Shown: positions 21,006 to 29,303 of the stretch, piece after piece
How positions within the stretch are numbered: the stretch's first letter is position 1
Layout of the letters: each line of letters begins with the position of its first letter
Assembly: GCA_965242785.1 (NCBI GenBank)
Contig: CBDETA010000003.1
Span: 310,001-374,000, forward strand
From: Maricaulis sp965242785
GTDB lineage: Bacteria; Pseudomonadota; Alphaproteobacteria; Caulobacterales; Maricaulaceae
Reading direction: 5' to 3'
Length of the DNA stretch: 64,000 nt
Made by a program: the position numbers and the translations under genes
The notes under the pieces: generated by a model
Told to the model about the DNA's origin: nothing
The model's input: the letters and a program-made list of their open reading frames with translations, nothing else
The model's database searches: none

Positions 21006-21014
21006 GATGTGTGC

Positions 21015-22190
21015 CTAAATGGCCGCTGCAGGTCTCTTCCGGAAGGGGTGCAGCGTGTGTCCGCGATAGCTCGGCTCGGGTTGTTCGCCGGAAATGCCGT
21101 AATCCTCCGGCCAGCCGTCCGGCAGGTAAAGCGAGCCGAAGATCCGGTCGATGAAGGCGAAGTGGACGGCGTAGTTGGTGTTGATCGCGTCCGGGTGGTC
21201 GGCATGGTGCCAGTGATGGTGGCGCGGGGTGACGAAGACCTGTTCCAGCCAGCCGAAACGCCAGCGCACATTGGCGTGGATCAGCGTGGCGTGGAAACCG
21301 ATGAAGATCGCATAGGCATTGACCACACCCTGGTCGAAACCCAGCAGGAACATCGGAGCCAGCGTCGCCGAGCGGGTGAAGAGGGCCTCCAGCAGGTGCA
21401 GGCGCGAGGAGGCGAGCCAGTCCATCTGCCGCGAGGAATGGTGCACGGCGTGGATGCGCCACAGGAAGCTGTCGGTGTGATAGGCGCGGTGCACCGCGTA
21501 CTCCACCAGATCGACGCTCAGCATGATCAGGATGAACTGCACCGGCGCGGGCAGGGCGGAAATGACATTGACCACGCTGTCGAACCGGGCCCAGCCCAGG
21601 GTTTCGGTCAGCAAGAGGTGGGTGCAGGCCAGATAGGCGCCCAGCAGGAGGTGCATCACAAAGAAGTGTTTCATGTCCAGCTGCCAGTCCTCGCGCAGCA
21701 CCGGTTGTTCACGGCGCAGCGGGGTCAGTTTCTCCAGCAGGATGAAGACGCCGCCCGTGGACAGAAGGCCGATCACGAACCAGTCCAGCCCGATATAGAC
21801 CGGCGCCGCCGTCATCGCGCCCACCGGCGTGTCGGCCCCGCCCAGCAATTCCGTCATGGCCAGCAGGCCCAGACCGGGCAGGGCTGGCCAGATCCGACCG
21901 GCTGCCAGAGCGAACAGGCCGAATCCGCCGCAGGCGAGCATCAGGCCCGCCAGTCCCAGCCGCATCGCGGGGATGTCATAGCCGGCCCGCAATTCGGGAA
22001 TGCTCAACCAGCCGGGAAAGAGAAAGACCAGCACACCCATCAGGCTCAGCGCTCCGAACATCACGCTGAGCCAGCCGGACAGGCGGCCTTCGCCCAGCCG
22101 GAAACGGCCCTGGGGCAGGCAGGCCTGCACGCGACGGGCGAGATCGCTTGGCAAGCGGGTGAAAACCTTGTTGAACTCGATCGGTGACAT
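21015..22190 (-). CDS. Membrane fatty acid hydroxylase / sterol desaturase family protein
   Basis: Integral membrane di-iron enzyme family acting on lipids. The 391 residues contain about seven to eight hydrophobic segments and the three histidine clusters of the superfamily: HRAYH (234-238), HAVHHSS (247-253) and HHHWHHA (324-330). A further histidine-bearing loop is FHATLIHANVRW. The amino-terminal third (helices at about 40-60, 75-115 and 130-155) is extra to the minimal domain. The substrate could be a sterol, hopanoid, carotenoid or fatty acyl chain; sequence alone does not decide. It diverges from a TetR gene, with operator-like palindromes between the two. Confidence 0.88.
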   Translation of the reverse strand: MSPIEFNKVFTRLPSDLARRVQACLPQGRFRLGEGRLSGWLSVMFGALSLMGVLVFLFPGWLSIPELRAGYDIPAMRLGLAGLMLACGGFGLFALAAGRIWPALPGLGLLAMTELLGGADTPVGAMTAAPVYIGLDWFVIGLLSTGGVFILLEKLTPLRREQPVLREDWQLDMKHFFVMHLLLGAYLACTHLLLTETLGWARFDSVVNVISALPAPVQFILIMLSVDLVEYAVHRAYHTDSFLWRIHAVHHSSRQMDWLASSRLHLLEALFTRSATLAPMFLLGFDQGVVNAYAIFIGFHATLIHANVRWRFGWLEQVFVTPRHHHWHHADHPDAINTNYAVHFAFIDRIFGSLYLPDGWPEDYGISGEQPEPSYRGHTLHPFRKRPAAAI

Positions 22191-22210
22191 GGTGACGGCC
22201 TGTCTTTAAT

Positions 22211-22221
22211 GAACGCTGTTC
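22211..22221. promoter_or_regulatory. Operator-like palindrome GAACGCTGTTC before the desaturase-family gene
   Basis: It lies 21 bases upstream of the minus-strand start at 22190 and is followed by ACAAAAT exactly as the site at 20916. It shares the GAACrnTGTTC core with two other sites in the window. Confidence 0.75.
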
Positions 22222-22261
22222 ACAAAATGGATGTGAATAGGACTTTCGCAAGCGCAAAAAT

Positions 22262-22272
22262 GAACGTTGTTC
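22262..22272. promoter_or_regulatory. Operator-like palindrome GAACGTTGTTC before the TetR gene
   Basis: It lies 30 bases before the tetR-type start at 22302 and 41 bases from its partner at 22211. Its position fits autoregulation by the TetR protein. Confidence 0.75.
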
Positions 22273-22301
22273 GATTTTCGCCTAGACCCTAGTTTGGACG
22301 C

Positions 22302-22973
22302 ATGGGAACACCGCAGGATACCTCGACCGAAACCGCCACCCGTCCGCGCGGGCGCCCGGGGCTCACGCCGGAAGTGCGTGAACGTGCGCTGGAGGCTGCC
22401 GGCCAGCTTCTGGCCGAGAAGGGGCTCAAGGGCATGCAGGCCCGTACGATCGCGGCGCGAGCCGGCCTGTCGGTAGGGTCCATCTACAAGCTCTTCGGCG
22501 ATATCAATGATCTCATCCGTGAGCTCAATTTCGCCACCTATCGGGACATCGCCGACCACCATGTCAGCGCCTTGGACAGCGCCGGCCTGCCGCCGGAGCA
22601 GGTGGTTGAGCGGCTGATGGTGCTGGCGCGGGCCTATATCGAGTTTGTCGTCACCCAGAATGCCCGCTGGACCGCCTTGCTCGCCTTCAACCGCAGCCAG
22701 GCCGGCAGCGCCCCGCGCGCCTATCTGGAGACCGAGGACGCACTGTTCGGCATTGTCGAGTCGGTGCTGGAACCGGGACCGGGCTTTGAACATCGCGAGT
22801 TCCGGGCCCGGGCGGCCCGGGCGCTGTGGGCCTCCGTGCACGGCATCGTCACGGTCACATTGCCCAATTCGCGCCATCGCGATCCGGTCGCCGATGCGAT
22901 CGGCCAGATCGAACTCGTCGTGGGCGGCATGATCCGCGATGCTGCGGCGCGCAAGCAGGCCAGACTTGCCTGA
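22302..22973 (+). CDS. TetR/AcrR-family transcriptional regulator
   Basis: A 223-residue one-component regulator. After a Thr/Arg/Pro-rich leader (TRPRGRPGLTPEVRERAL) comes the TetR helix-turn-helix at about residues 46-72 (QARTIAARAGLSVGSIYKLFGDINDLI). The carboxy half is a helical ligand-binding domain, with WTALLAFNRSQAG in the usual WHG-type position. Shared palindromes before this gene, the divergent membrane hydroxylase and the PspA-like gene point to a small local regulon, perhaps responding to a lipid or membrane-active compound; the ligand is unknown. Confidence 0.9.
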   Translation: MGTPQDTSTETATRPRGRPGLTPEVRERALEAAGQLLAEKGLKGMQARTIAARAGLSVGSIYKLFGDINDLIRELNFATYRDIADHHVSALDSAGLPPEQVVERLMVLARAYIEFVVTQNARWTALLAFNRSQAGSAPRAYLETEDALFGIVESVLEPGPGFEHREFRARAARALWASVHGIVTVTLPNSRHRDPVADAIGQIELVVGGMIRDAAARKQARLA

Positions 22974-23040
22974 TACCGGTCGGGCAGACTAGAAAGCGCG
23001 CCTTGCTGTCGTCGGGCCATTGGTGCGACAACCACGGAAT

Positions 23041-23116
23041 GGGCGGTTAGCTCAGCTGGGAGAGCATCTCGTTTACACCGAGAGGGTCGGGGGTTCGAAC
23101 CCCTCACCGCCCACCA
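23041..23116 (+). tRNA. tRNA-Val (anticodon UAC)
   Basis: The acceptor stem GGGCGGT/ACCGCCC is followed by an A discriminator and encoded CCA. The D arm is GCTCAGCTGGGAGAGC, the anticodon stem CTCG/CGAG region encloses TTTACAC giving TAC, and the T arm is GGGGGTTCGAACCCCTC. Confidence 0.96.
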
Positions 23117-23252
23117 TTCCAGTGTCCGGGTGTCTGTCCGGTGCGGACCATCGGGGCAGGCGATTGTATCAAATGACCCCCACGCGCTTGCCGTGATCAG
23201 GCGAGTCCCGGCACAATGTGGCCATTGCGAACAACGGTCATCGAGGTCATTC

Positions 23253-24809
23253 ATGCAGCTGCGCCGGCTCGCCGTGCTTTCGGGGTTTTTCCTGTCTGCC
23301 AGCCTCCTGTCATCGCCTGCCCAGTCCATCGTGCTGACCGATTGCCGGGCTTGTGAGGCCGCCGAACGCTTTTATACGCTGCGTGAGGGCAGTTTTGCCT
23401 GGACCGGACCGGCCAATGCCTACCTGTTCGAGGACCTGCGCGCCGCCGTGGCGGGCGCTTCGGCACACGGTCTGGATCCGGAAGACTACCACTATTCCCG
23501 CCTGATGGAGATCGATCCCGGGGCGGCCGACCAGTTTGCCGATGAGCTGGCCACTGACGCTTATCTGACGCTCGCCGCACATCTGCTGGCAGGCCGTCTC
23601 AACCCGGTCTCGATCGAGCCGGACTGGACGGCCGTGCGCCGCGGCCGCGATCTCGCCGCCTATCTCCAGTCAGCTCTGGTCCAGGGCGCGATCGCGGAAA
23701 GCCTTGAAGCGCTTGCGCCGTCGCAGCCGGGCTATCAGGCGCTGCAAGACTCCCTGGTGCGCTACCGGGCCCTGGCACAAGCGGGTGGCTGGCCGCAGGT
23801 GGATGCCGGTCCGACGCTGAGGCCTGGCGAACGTGGACCGCGCATTGCCCAGGTCCGGGCCCGTCTGGAAGCCACCGGTGATGTCGCTCCGCTGGACGAG
23901 GGTGGCGATGCCGAGTTCTTCGATCCCGCACTGGAAGCTGCCGTGAAGACCTTCCAGCATCGCGCCAGCCTCGATCCGGACGGTGTCATCGGCACGCGCA
24001 CCCTGGCCCAGCTCAACGCGACCGCCCAACAGCGCGTCGACCAGATCATCGCCAACATGGAGCGCTGGCGCTGGCTGCCGGACGATCTGGGCCGGCGCCA
24101 CATCCGGGTGAATATCGCCGATTTCAGCCTCGAGGCGCGCAATGACGGCGTGGTCGAGCGGCGGCATGATGTCATTGTCGGGCGTCTCTACCGCCGCACA
24201 CCGGTCTTCTCCGGCAATATGACCTACATGGTGCTCAATCCCTGGTGGGAGACGCCGCCCAGCCTGGCCGTGCGCGACAAGCTGCCAGCCTTCCGTTCAG
24301 ACCCGACCTCGGTGCGCCGCCTCGGCTTCCAGGTCATTGACCGCTCCGGCAGCATTGTCGACCCGGACACGATCGACTGGAGCGCCGTGCCCGCCCAGGG
24401 CTTCCCCTACCGGCTGCGCCAGGCCCCGGGGCCCCAGAACGCGCTGGGCGAGGTGAAGTTCATGTTCCCCAACTCGCACAATGTCTATCTGCACGACACC
24501 CCGACACGTGGCCTGTTCGCGCAGACCCGTCGGGATTTCTCTTCCGGCTGTGTGCGGGTGCGCGATCCGCTGGCCCTGGCCGAATGGGTGCTGGCGGAAA
24601 CGCCGGACTGGTCCGCAGCCCGGATCCAGACCGTCACGGCGGGCGATACGGAGACGCGCGCTTCGCTGGCCCGCTCCATCCCGGTCCACATACTTTATTG
24701 GACCGCCGTCCCCGACGAGACCACTGGAATTCGCTTCGTGGACGACCTATATGACCGGGATCAAAATCTGATTGCGGCCCTGGCCCTGGCGCCACCGCCT
24801 CTGGAGTAG
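23253..24809 (+). CDS. L,D-transpeptidase with peptidoglycan-binding domain (YcbB/LdtD-like)
   Basis: Periplasmic cell-wall cross-linking enzyme that forms 3-3 peptide bridges. The frame is open from 23130, but ATG 23253 begins a clear signal peptide (MQLRRLAVLSGFFLSASLLSSPAQS) and has GAGG seven bases upstream, giving 518 residues. An amino-terminal scaffold domain spans about 35-170. A peptidoglycan-binding repeat (AVKTFQHRASLDPDGVIGTRTLAQLN) lies near 230-255. The YkuD catalytic domain holds YLHDTP and SSGCVRV, with the nucleophile Cys433. The order scaffold-PGBD-YkuD is that of YcbB. It ends 6 bases before an M15-like peptidase gene, so both probably act together on the wall. Confidence 0.92.
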   Translation: MQLRRLAVLSGFFLSASLLSSPAQSIVLTDCRACEAAERFYTLREGSFAWTGPANAYLFEDLRAAVAGASAHGLDPEDYHYSRLMEIDPGAADQFADELATDAYLTLAAHLLAGRLNPVSIEPDWTAVRRGRDLAAYLQSALVQGAIAESLEALAPSQPGYQALQDSLVRYRALAQAGGWPQVDAGPTLRPGERGPRIAQVRARLEATGDVAPLDEGGDAEFFDPALEAAVKTFQHRASLDPDGVIGTRTLAQLNATAQQRVDQIIANMERWRWLPDDLGRRHIRVNIADFSLEARNDGVVERRHDVIVGRLYRRTPVFSGNMTYMVLNPWWETPPSLAVRDKLPAFRSDPTSVRRLGFQVIDRSGSIVDPDTIDWSAVPAQGFPYRLRQAPGPQNALGEVKFMFPNSHNVYLHDTPTRGLFAQTRRDFSSGCVRVRDPLALAEWVLAETPDWSAARIQTVTAGDTETRASLARSIPVHILYWTAVPDETTGIRFVDDLYDRDQNLIAALALAPPPLE

Positions 24810-24814
24810 CGTGA

Positions 24815-25801
24815 TTGAGCGCATTCATCTGGGGTCCCGTCCTGTTCGGGACCCTGATGGCAACGGACCCCCAAGTGGCCGTTGCCGCCCCCGTGACGGT
24901 CGAACCGCACGATGTGGGCCCTCTCACCCCGCCGCCGTTTGATACGGGCCGGCTGGGCTTTACCGTCACAACAGATACGGGACTGGACGTGGACTTCAGC
25001 GTGTTCGCGCTGTTCCTGGCGCCGGGTGAAACACTCGGCCTGGTCGCGAACGAGCAGGTCGACTGGACAATCGGCGACACCAGCTCGACCGGCGTGATGG
25101 ACTTTTCCTGGCAGGCCCCGCAGGAGCCCGGCCTGACGACGCTTGAAGTGCGCAACGCGGCCGGCGAGGTGATGACCCTCAACCTGGTCACCATGCGCGC
25201 CCAGGCGGCCGGAGATGGCGACACGATCAACGGGTATCGCATCGGCCAGTATCCGGCTGAACCCTATCGCGGTCAGGCCAATTACGCGGCACCGGTCGCC
25301 TTTGCGGAATTCAGCGGCGAACTGGCGGATGTGCGGCTGTCGCCGCATTTCCGGCTGGGCCAGTTCCTGTGCAAGCAGGAGGGCGAAAGCGATGTGCGCT
25401 ATCTCATCGTGTCCGAACGGCTGGTGATGAAGCTGGAGACGATCCTGGAAGCGGCCAATGCCCGCGGCTGGCGCACCGACGGTTTCACCGTGATGAGCGG
25501 CTATCGCACGCCGGCCTACAATGCCGGTCTGGGGAATGGCGCCAACTCGCGCCACATCTATGGGGGCGCGGCCGACATCTTCATCGACACCGATGAGGAC
25601 GGTGTGATGGACGATCTCAACGGCGATGGCGTGCTGGACCGTCAGGATGCGGCGCTGCTGTACGATCTGGTCGAGGACCTCTCCGCCGAATTCGGCGAAA
25701 CCTGGCTGGCCGGCGGTCTGGGCGAGTACGGACCCAATGCCTATCACGGCGCCTTCGTGCATGTGGACGAGCGTGGCTGGCGCGCCCGTTGGGGGCGCTA
25801 G
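24815..25801 (+). CDS. Periplasmic M15-family-like peptidase (DUF882/YcbK-like) with an EF-hand-like insert
   Basis: The start is TTG 24815, eight bases after GGAG; it opens a signal-peptide-like stretch ending VAVAAP. Residues 30-150 form a beta-rich domain without clear family. The carboxy half is peptidase M15-like: SGYRTPAYNAGL, then zinc ligands His247 and Asp254 (SRHIYGGAADIF) and His316 (FVHVDERG). Between them, residues 258-279 carry two Asp-rich loops, DTDEDGVMDD and NGDGVLDRQDA, resembling EF-hand or dockerin calcium loops. It probably cleaves peptidoglycan peptides. It is co-oriented with and six bases from the L,D-transpeptidase gene, and its stop overlaps the convergent bioD stop. 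Confidence 0.85.
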   Translation: MSAFIWGPVLFGTLMATDPQVAVAAPVTVEPHDVGPLTPPPFDTGRLGFTVTTDTGLDVDFSVFALFLAPGETLGLVANEQVDWTIGDTSSTGVMDFSWQAPQEPGLTTLEVRNAAGEVMTLNLVTMRAQAAGDGDTINGYRIGQYPAEPYRGQANYAAPVAFAEFSGELADVRLSPHFRLGQFLCKQEGESDVRYLIVSERLVMKLETILEAANARGWRTDGFTVMSGYRTPAYNAGLGNGANSRHIYGGAADIFIDTDEDGVMDDLNGDGVLDRQDAALLYDLVEDLSAEFGETWLAGGLGEYGPNAYHGAFVHVDERGWRARWGR

Positions 25802-26442
25802 CTGCGGTCCAGAAGGTCCAGCAGCGCGGCTCCGTCTCCGGCAAAGAGACGGATGTCGATGCGCGGTGCGAAGCGCTGGATGGTCTCGGCTGTTTCTTCA
25901 AGAGAAACAGGGCCTTCACCGTGATTGTTGAGAATCACGGTGCAACGGCCATCCAGCACGCGCAGGGCCGAAAGCGTGTGAGAGATCGTGCCCAGATAGC
26001 CGCCCGCCACCAGGATCGGATGGGCGTCGAGCTCGCGGATCAGGTCCAGGTTCAGCCCGTCCTCTGCGATCGGTGACATCACCCCGCCGGCGCCCTCGAT
26101 CACGGTCGGCATGGCGCGGTCGATATGGTCCAGACACCAATTCACCACCTGGCTCAGTTCCAGACTGCGCCGCTCGCGGCGCGCCGCCATGTCCGGCGAC
26201 AGGGCCGCCTTGAAACGGAAGGGGGACACGGCCTGCAGCGCTTCGCCGGTCAGGCTGTCGCCATTGGCCCGCATCAGCCGGATCGTATCGGTCTCGTTCA
26301 GCTGCGAGGGATCAAAGCCGGAGATGACCGGTTTGAGCACCCGCGCAGCCTTGCCAGCCGCGCGGTGGGCTTTCAGGATTTCGCACAGGATGTGGGTCTT
26401 GCCGACATCGGTGCCGGTGCCCGTCACAAAGATCGGCCGCAT
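25798..26442 (-). CDS. bioD: Dethiobiotin synthetase
   Basis: Closes the ureido ring of dethiobiotin from diaminopelargonic acid, CO2 and ATP. The 214 residues start MRPIFVTGTG, with the P-loop GTGTDVGKT at 8-16. The substrate-loop VIEGAGGVMSPI and nucleotide-binding region follow. The frame is open far upstream, but ATG 26442 gives the family start and overlaps the bioF stop by one base (TAATG), which implies translational coupling. The stop shares a CTAG with the convergent peptidase gene. Confidence 0.95.
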   Translation of the reverse strand: MRPIFVTGTGTDVGKTHILCEILKAHRAAGKAARVLKPVISGFDPSQLNETDTIRLMRANGDSLTGEALQAVSPFRFKAALSPDMAARRERRSLELSQVVNWCLDHIDRAMPTVIEGAGGVMSPIAEDGLNLDLIRELDAHPILVAGGYLGTISHTLSALRVLDGRCTVILNNHGEGPVSLEETAETIQRFAPRIDIRLFAGDGAALLDLLDRS

Positions 26443-27620
26443 TATTCCGCCGCCTCGGCTTGTTGCTGGATATCCGCCAGGGCTTCGGCCAGGCCGTCCA
26501 CCTGGGCTTCGCTCATGGCGGCAGAGAAGGTGATGCGAAGGCGTGCCGTGCCATGGGGCACTGTGGGCGGACGGATCGGTGTGACCAGATAGCCTGCTTC
26601 CTGCAGTTCGGCGGAGGCACGCAGGGCCAGATCCGCCGGACCCAGGATCACCGGTACGATCGGCGAGGCCGGTACCGGCAGGCCCAGCCGGGCGCAAAAG
26701 CGCTGCGCCAGGTTCAGCGGGCGCTGGCACAGAGTGGCATCCGCCTCGATCAGGTCGAGCGCCTTCAGTGCTGCCGCGGCGCTGGCCGGGGGCAGGGCGG
26801 TGGTGAAGACCAGCGGCCGTGCCCGCGAGCGCAACAGGTCGCACACGCGCTGGCTGGCGCACACATAGCCGCCATAACTGCCCAGCGCCTTGGAGAGGGT
26901 GCCCATCTGCAGCGGTGCCGCTGCCGGCGCATCGAATGCATGCGCGCTGCCGCGCCCTTCGCCGACCACGCCGATCCCGTGGGCGTCATCAACCAGCGTC
27001 CAGGCGTCAAATTCCTCCGCCACGGCCAGGATTTCCGGCAGCGGAGCCAGATCGCCATCCATCGAGAACACGCCATCGGTCAGGATCAGCGCGTGTCCGG
27101 CCCGGGCCCGGTGCTGTGCCAGCAGGCTGCGAAGATGGGCCACATCATTGTGCCGGAACACCTCGACCCGGGCGCGCGACAGCCGGGCGCCGGCATGCAG
27201 GCAGGCATGGCCCAGGCTGTCGACCAGGACGAGGTCATCCGGACCTGCCAGCGCCGGCGTGATGCCCAGATTGGCCAGATATCCCGAGCCGAACAGCAAG
27301 CAATCCTCGGTGCCCTTGAAGCCGGCCAGGCGCTGTTCCAGCTCGAACAGCAGCGGGTGGCCGCCGGTGACCAGTCGCGAGGCACCCGCACCGGTGCCGA
27401 AACGGGCGGCCGCCTCGCGGGCGGCTTCGATGACGTCAGGATGATGGGCCAGGCCCAGATAATCATTCGAACAGGCATTGATCAGCATGCGGCCGTCCCG
27501 CTCGACCCGCACGGCGTCATGATGCTGTGTCACAAGCGGTGTACGTCGCAGCGACTTGCGGTCCAGCTGGGCCAGCTTGTCGGCGGCAAAATGGTCAAGG
27601 GAAGCTGCAGCAGATGTCAT
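26442..27620 (-). CDS. bioF: 8-amino-7-oxononanoate synthase
   Basis: PLP enzyme joining pimeloyl thioester and alanine in biotin synthesis. The 392 residues include CSNDYLGLAHHP, the glycine-rich TGAGASRLVTGGHPLLFELE, DDAHGIGVVG, and the PLP-binding Lys244 in GTLSKALGSYGG. It is first in a bioF-bioD operon and divergent from bioA across only 43 bases. No bioB or bioC/H gene is in the window. Confidence 0.95.
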   Translation of the reverse strand: MTSAAASLDHFAADKLAQLDRKSLRRTPLVTQHHDAVRVERDGRMLINACSNDYLGLAHHPDVIEAAREAAARFGTGAGASRLVTGGHPLLFELEQRLAGFKGTEDCLLFGSGYLANLGITPALAGPDDLVLVDSLGHACLHAGARLSRARVEVFRHNDVAHLRSLLAQHRARAGHALILTDGVFSMDGDLAPLPEILAVAEEFDAWTLVDDAHGIGVVGEGRGSAHAFDAPAAAPLQMGTLSKALGSYGGYVCASQRVCDLLRSRARPLVFTTALPPASAAAALKALDLIEADATLCQRPLNLAQRFCARLGLPVPASPIVPVILGPADLALRASAELQEAGYLVTPIRPPTVPHGTARLRITFSAAMSEAQVDGLAEALADIQQQAEAAE

Positions 27621-27663
27621 GCCATGCCTGTCGCACAGAATTCAGGCCTGCTAAAGCCCGCGC

Positions 27664-28971
27664 ATGAATTCCGATACACGTCACACCCCGCCCGCCGCGG
27701 CACCCGATCCGGACAGCCTGCATGTCTGGCGGCCCTATACGCAAATGAAAACGGCGCCCGAACCGCTGGAAGTCACTGCTGCACAGGGGGTGCGGTTGCG
27801 GCTGGCGGACGGACGCGAATTGATCGACGGCATCTCCTCCTGGTGGACCGTATGCCACGGCTATCGCCATCCGCACATCATGGAGGCGGTCAAGGACCAG
27901 CTCGACCGTGTCCCCCATGTCATGCTGGGCGGGCTCACCCATGCGCCGGCCGAACGTCTGGCCGCGCGTCTGGCGGCGCTGGCGCCGGGCGATCTCAACC
28001 ATGTCTTCTTCTGCGAGAGCGGATCGGTGTCCGTCGAGATCGCCATGAAGATGGCGGTCCAGTCCTGGATCAATCGCGGCGAGACCGGGCGCACGCGCTT
28101 CGTGTGCTTCCGCGGCGGCTATCATGGCGACACCCTGGCCACCATGTCGGTCTGTGATCCGGAGGAGGGCATGCACAGCCTGTTCGCCGGCACGCTGCAG
28201 CGCCAGATCCTGGCCGACTTGCCGGTGGACAAGGCCTCGACCCAGCGCTTCGAGGATTTGCTGCTGCGCAAGTCCAGCGAGATCGCCGGCGTGATCACCG
28301 AACCTCTGGTCCAGGGCGCCGGCGGCATGCGTTTCCATTCGCCCGAGACCCTGCAGCGCATCCGCGCCGCCTGTGACCGTCACGGCCTGCCGCTGATCCT
28401 GGACGAGATCATGACCGGGTTTGGCCGTCTGGGTACGATGTTCGCCTGCGAAAAGGCAGGCGTGGTGCCGGACATCATGACCGTCTCCAAGGCGCTCACC
28501 GGCGGCACGTTGCCGCTGGCCGCGGCGATCGCCTCAAAGGATATCTTCCAGGCCTTCTGGTCGGACGATGCCGGTGCCGCGCTGATGCACGGGCCGACTT
28601 ATATGGGCAATCCGGCTGCCTGCGCCGCCGCCAATGCCTCGCTCGACCTGTTCGATCGCGAACCGCGCCTGCAGCAGGTCGCCGCCATCGAGGCTGCCTT
28701 CGCGCGGCACCTGCCGCGTGCGGCGCTGATTCCCGGCGTTGTGGATGTGCGCTGGCAGGGCGCCATCGGGGTGATCGAGATGCGCAGCCTGCCGGGTCTG
28801 GACGCGCTGAAGGCGGCCTTTGTCGAGGCGGGAATCTGGGTCCGCCCCTTCGGCCGGATCATCTATCTGATGCCGCCCTATGTGATTTCCCGCGAGGATC
28901 TGGATGACCTGATCGAGACCACGATCGAGGTCACCGAAAGCTGGGCGGAGCGCCATTTCTCGGGCAACTGA
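27664..28971 (+). CDS. bioA: Adenosylmethionine-8-amino-7-oxononanoate aminotransferase
   Basis: Class III PLP aminotransferase that converts 8-amino-7-oxononanoate to diaminopelargonate using SAM. The 435 residues begin with the BioA signature VWRPYTQMKTAP, then DGISSWWTVCHGYRHPHI. FCESGSVSVEIAMKMA and the LDEIMTGFGRLGTMFACE segment are present, and the PLP lysine is Lys276 in TVSKALTGG. The ribosome site before ATG 27664 is weak. It completes a bioFD/bioA divergent pair, and the tRNA-Asp gene lies downstream. Confidence 0.95.
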   Translation: MNSDTRHTPPAAAPDPDSLHVWRPYTQMKTAPEPLEVTAAQGVRLRLADGRELIDGISSWWTVCHGYRHPHIMEAVKDQLDRVPHVMLGGLTHAPAERLAARLAALAPGDLNHVFFCESGSVSVEIAMKMAVQSWINRGETGRTRFVCFRGGYHGDTLATMSVCDPEEGMHSLFAGTLQRQILADLPVDKASTQRFEDLLLRKSSEIAGVITEPLVQGAGGMRFHSPETLQRIRAACDRHGLPLILDEIMTGFGRLGTMFACEKAGVVPDIMTVSKALTGGTLPLAAAIASKDIFQAFWSDDAGAALMHGPTYMGNPAACAAANASLDLFDREPRLQQVAAIEAAFARHLPRAALIPGVVDVRWQGAIGVIEMRSLPGLDALKAAFVEAGIWVRPFGRIIYLMPPYVISREDLDDLIETTIEVTESWAERHFSGN

Positions 28972-29069
28972 CAAAGCTGCTGCAGAATGTGCAGATCGCT
29001 TACATTCGCCGCTTGACCCATAATCGGTTCGCCCATAAACAACGCACCTCGCTTCGGCGAGCCGCTCAA

Positions 29070-29146
<77 letters not shown>

Positions 29147-29270
29147 TTCTTTTGAATGGCTCAAGCGATCCCTTCTTCGACATTTGTCCCTTGTGGCTTG
29201 CCTTCTCAGCGCCCGCGCCGGTCCGGTCGGGGTGTCGACCGCATTTGGCGGGAGTTAAGGTTTTCGCGCT

Positions 29271-29303
29271 ATGGATCACCCTCAGGCTTTGGGTGATCCA
29301 TGA
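29271..29303 (+). promoter_or_regulatory. Ten-codon upstream ORF coinciding with an 11-bp inverted repeat at the EAL gene start
   Basis: ATGGATCACCC (29271-29281) is the exact reverse complement of GGGTGATCCAT (29291-29301), with a nine-base loop. The left arm begins with an ATG that opens a ten-codon ORF (MDHPQALGDP) preceded by GGAG and AAGG at 29251-29260. Its TGA stop (29301-29303) overlaps the ATG of the EAL gene (29300). As RNA, the hairpin would hide the EAL start codon unless the mini-ORF is translated. Confidence 0.6.
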
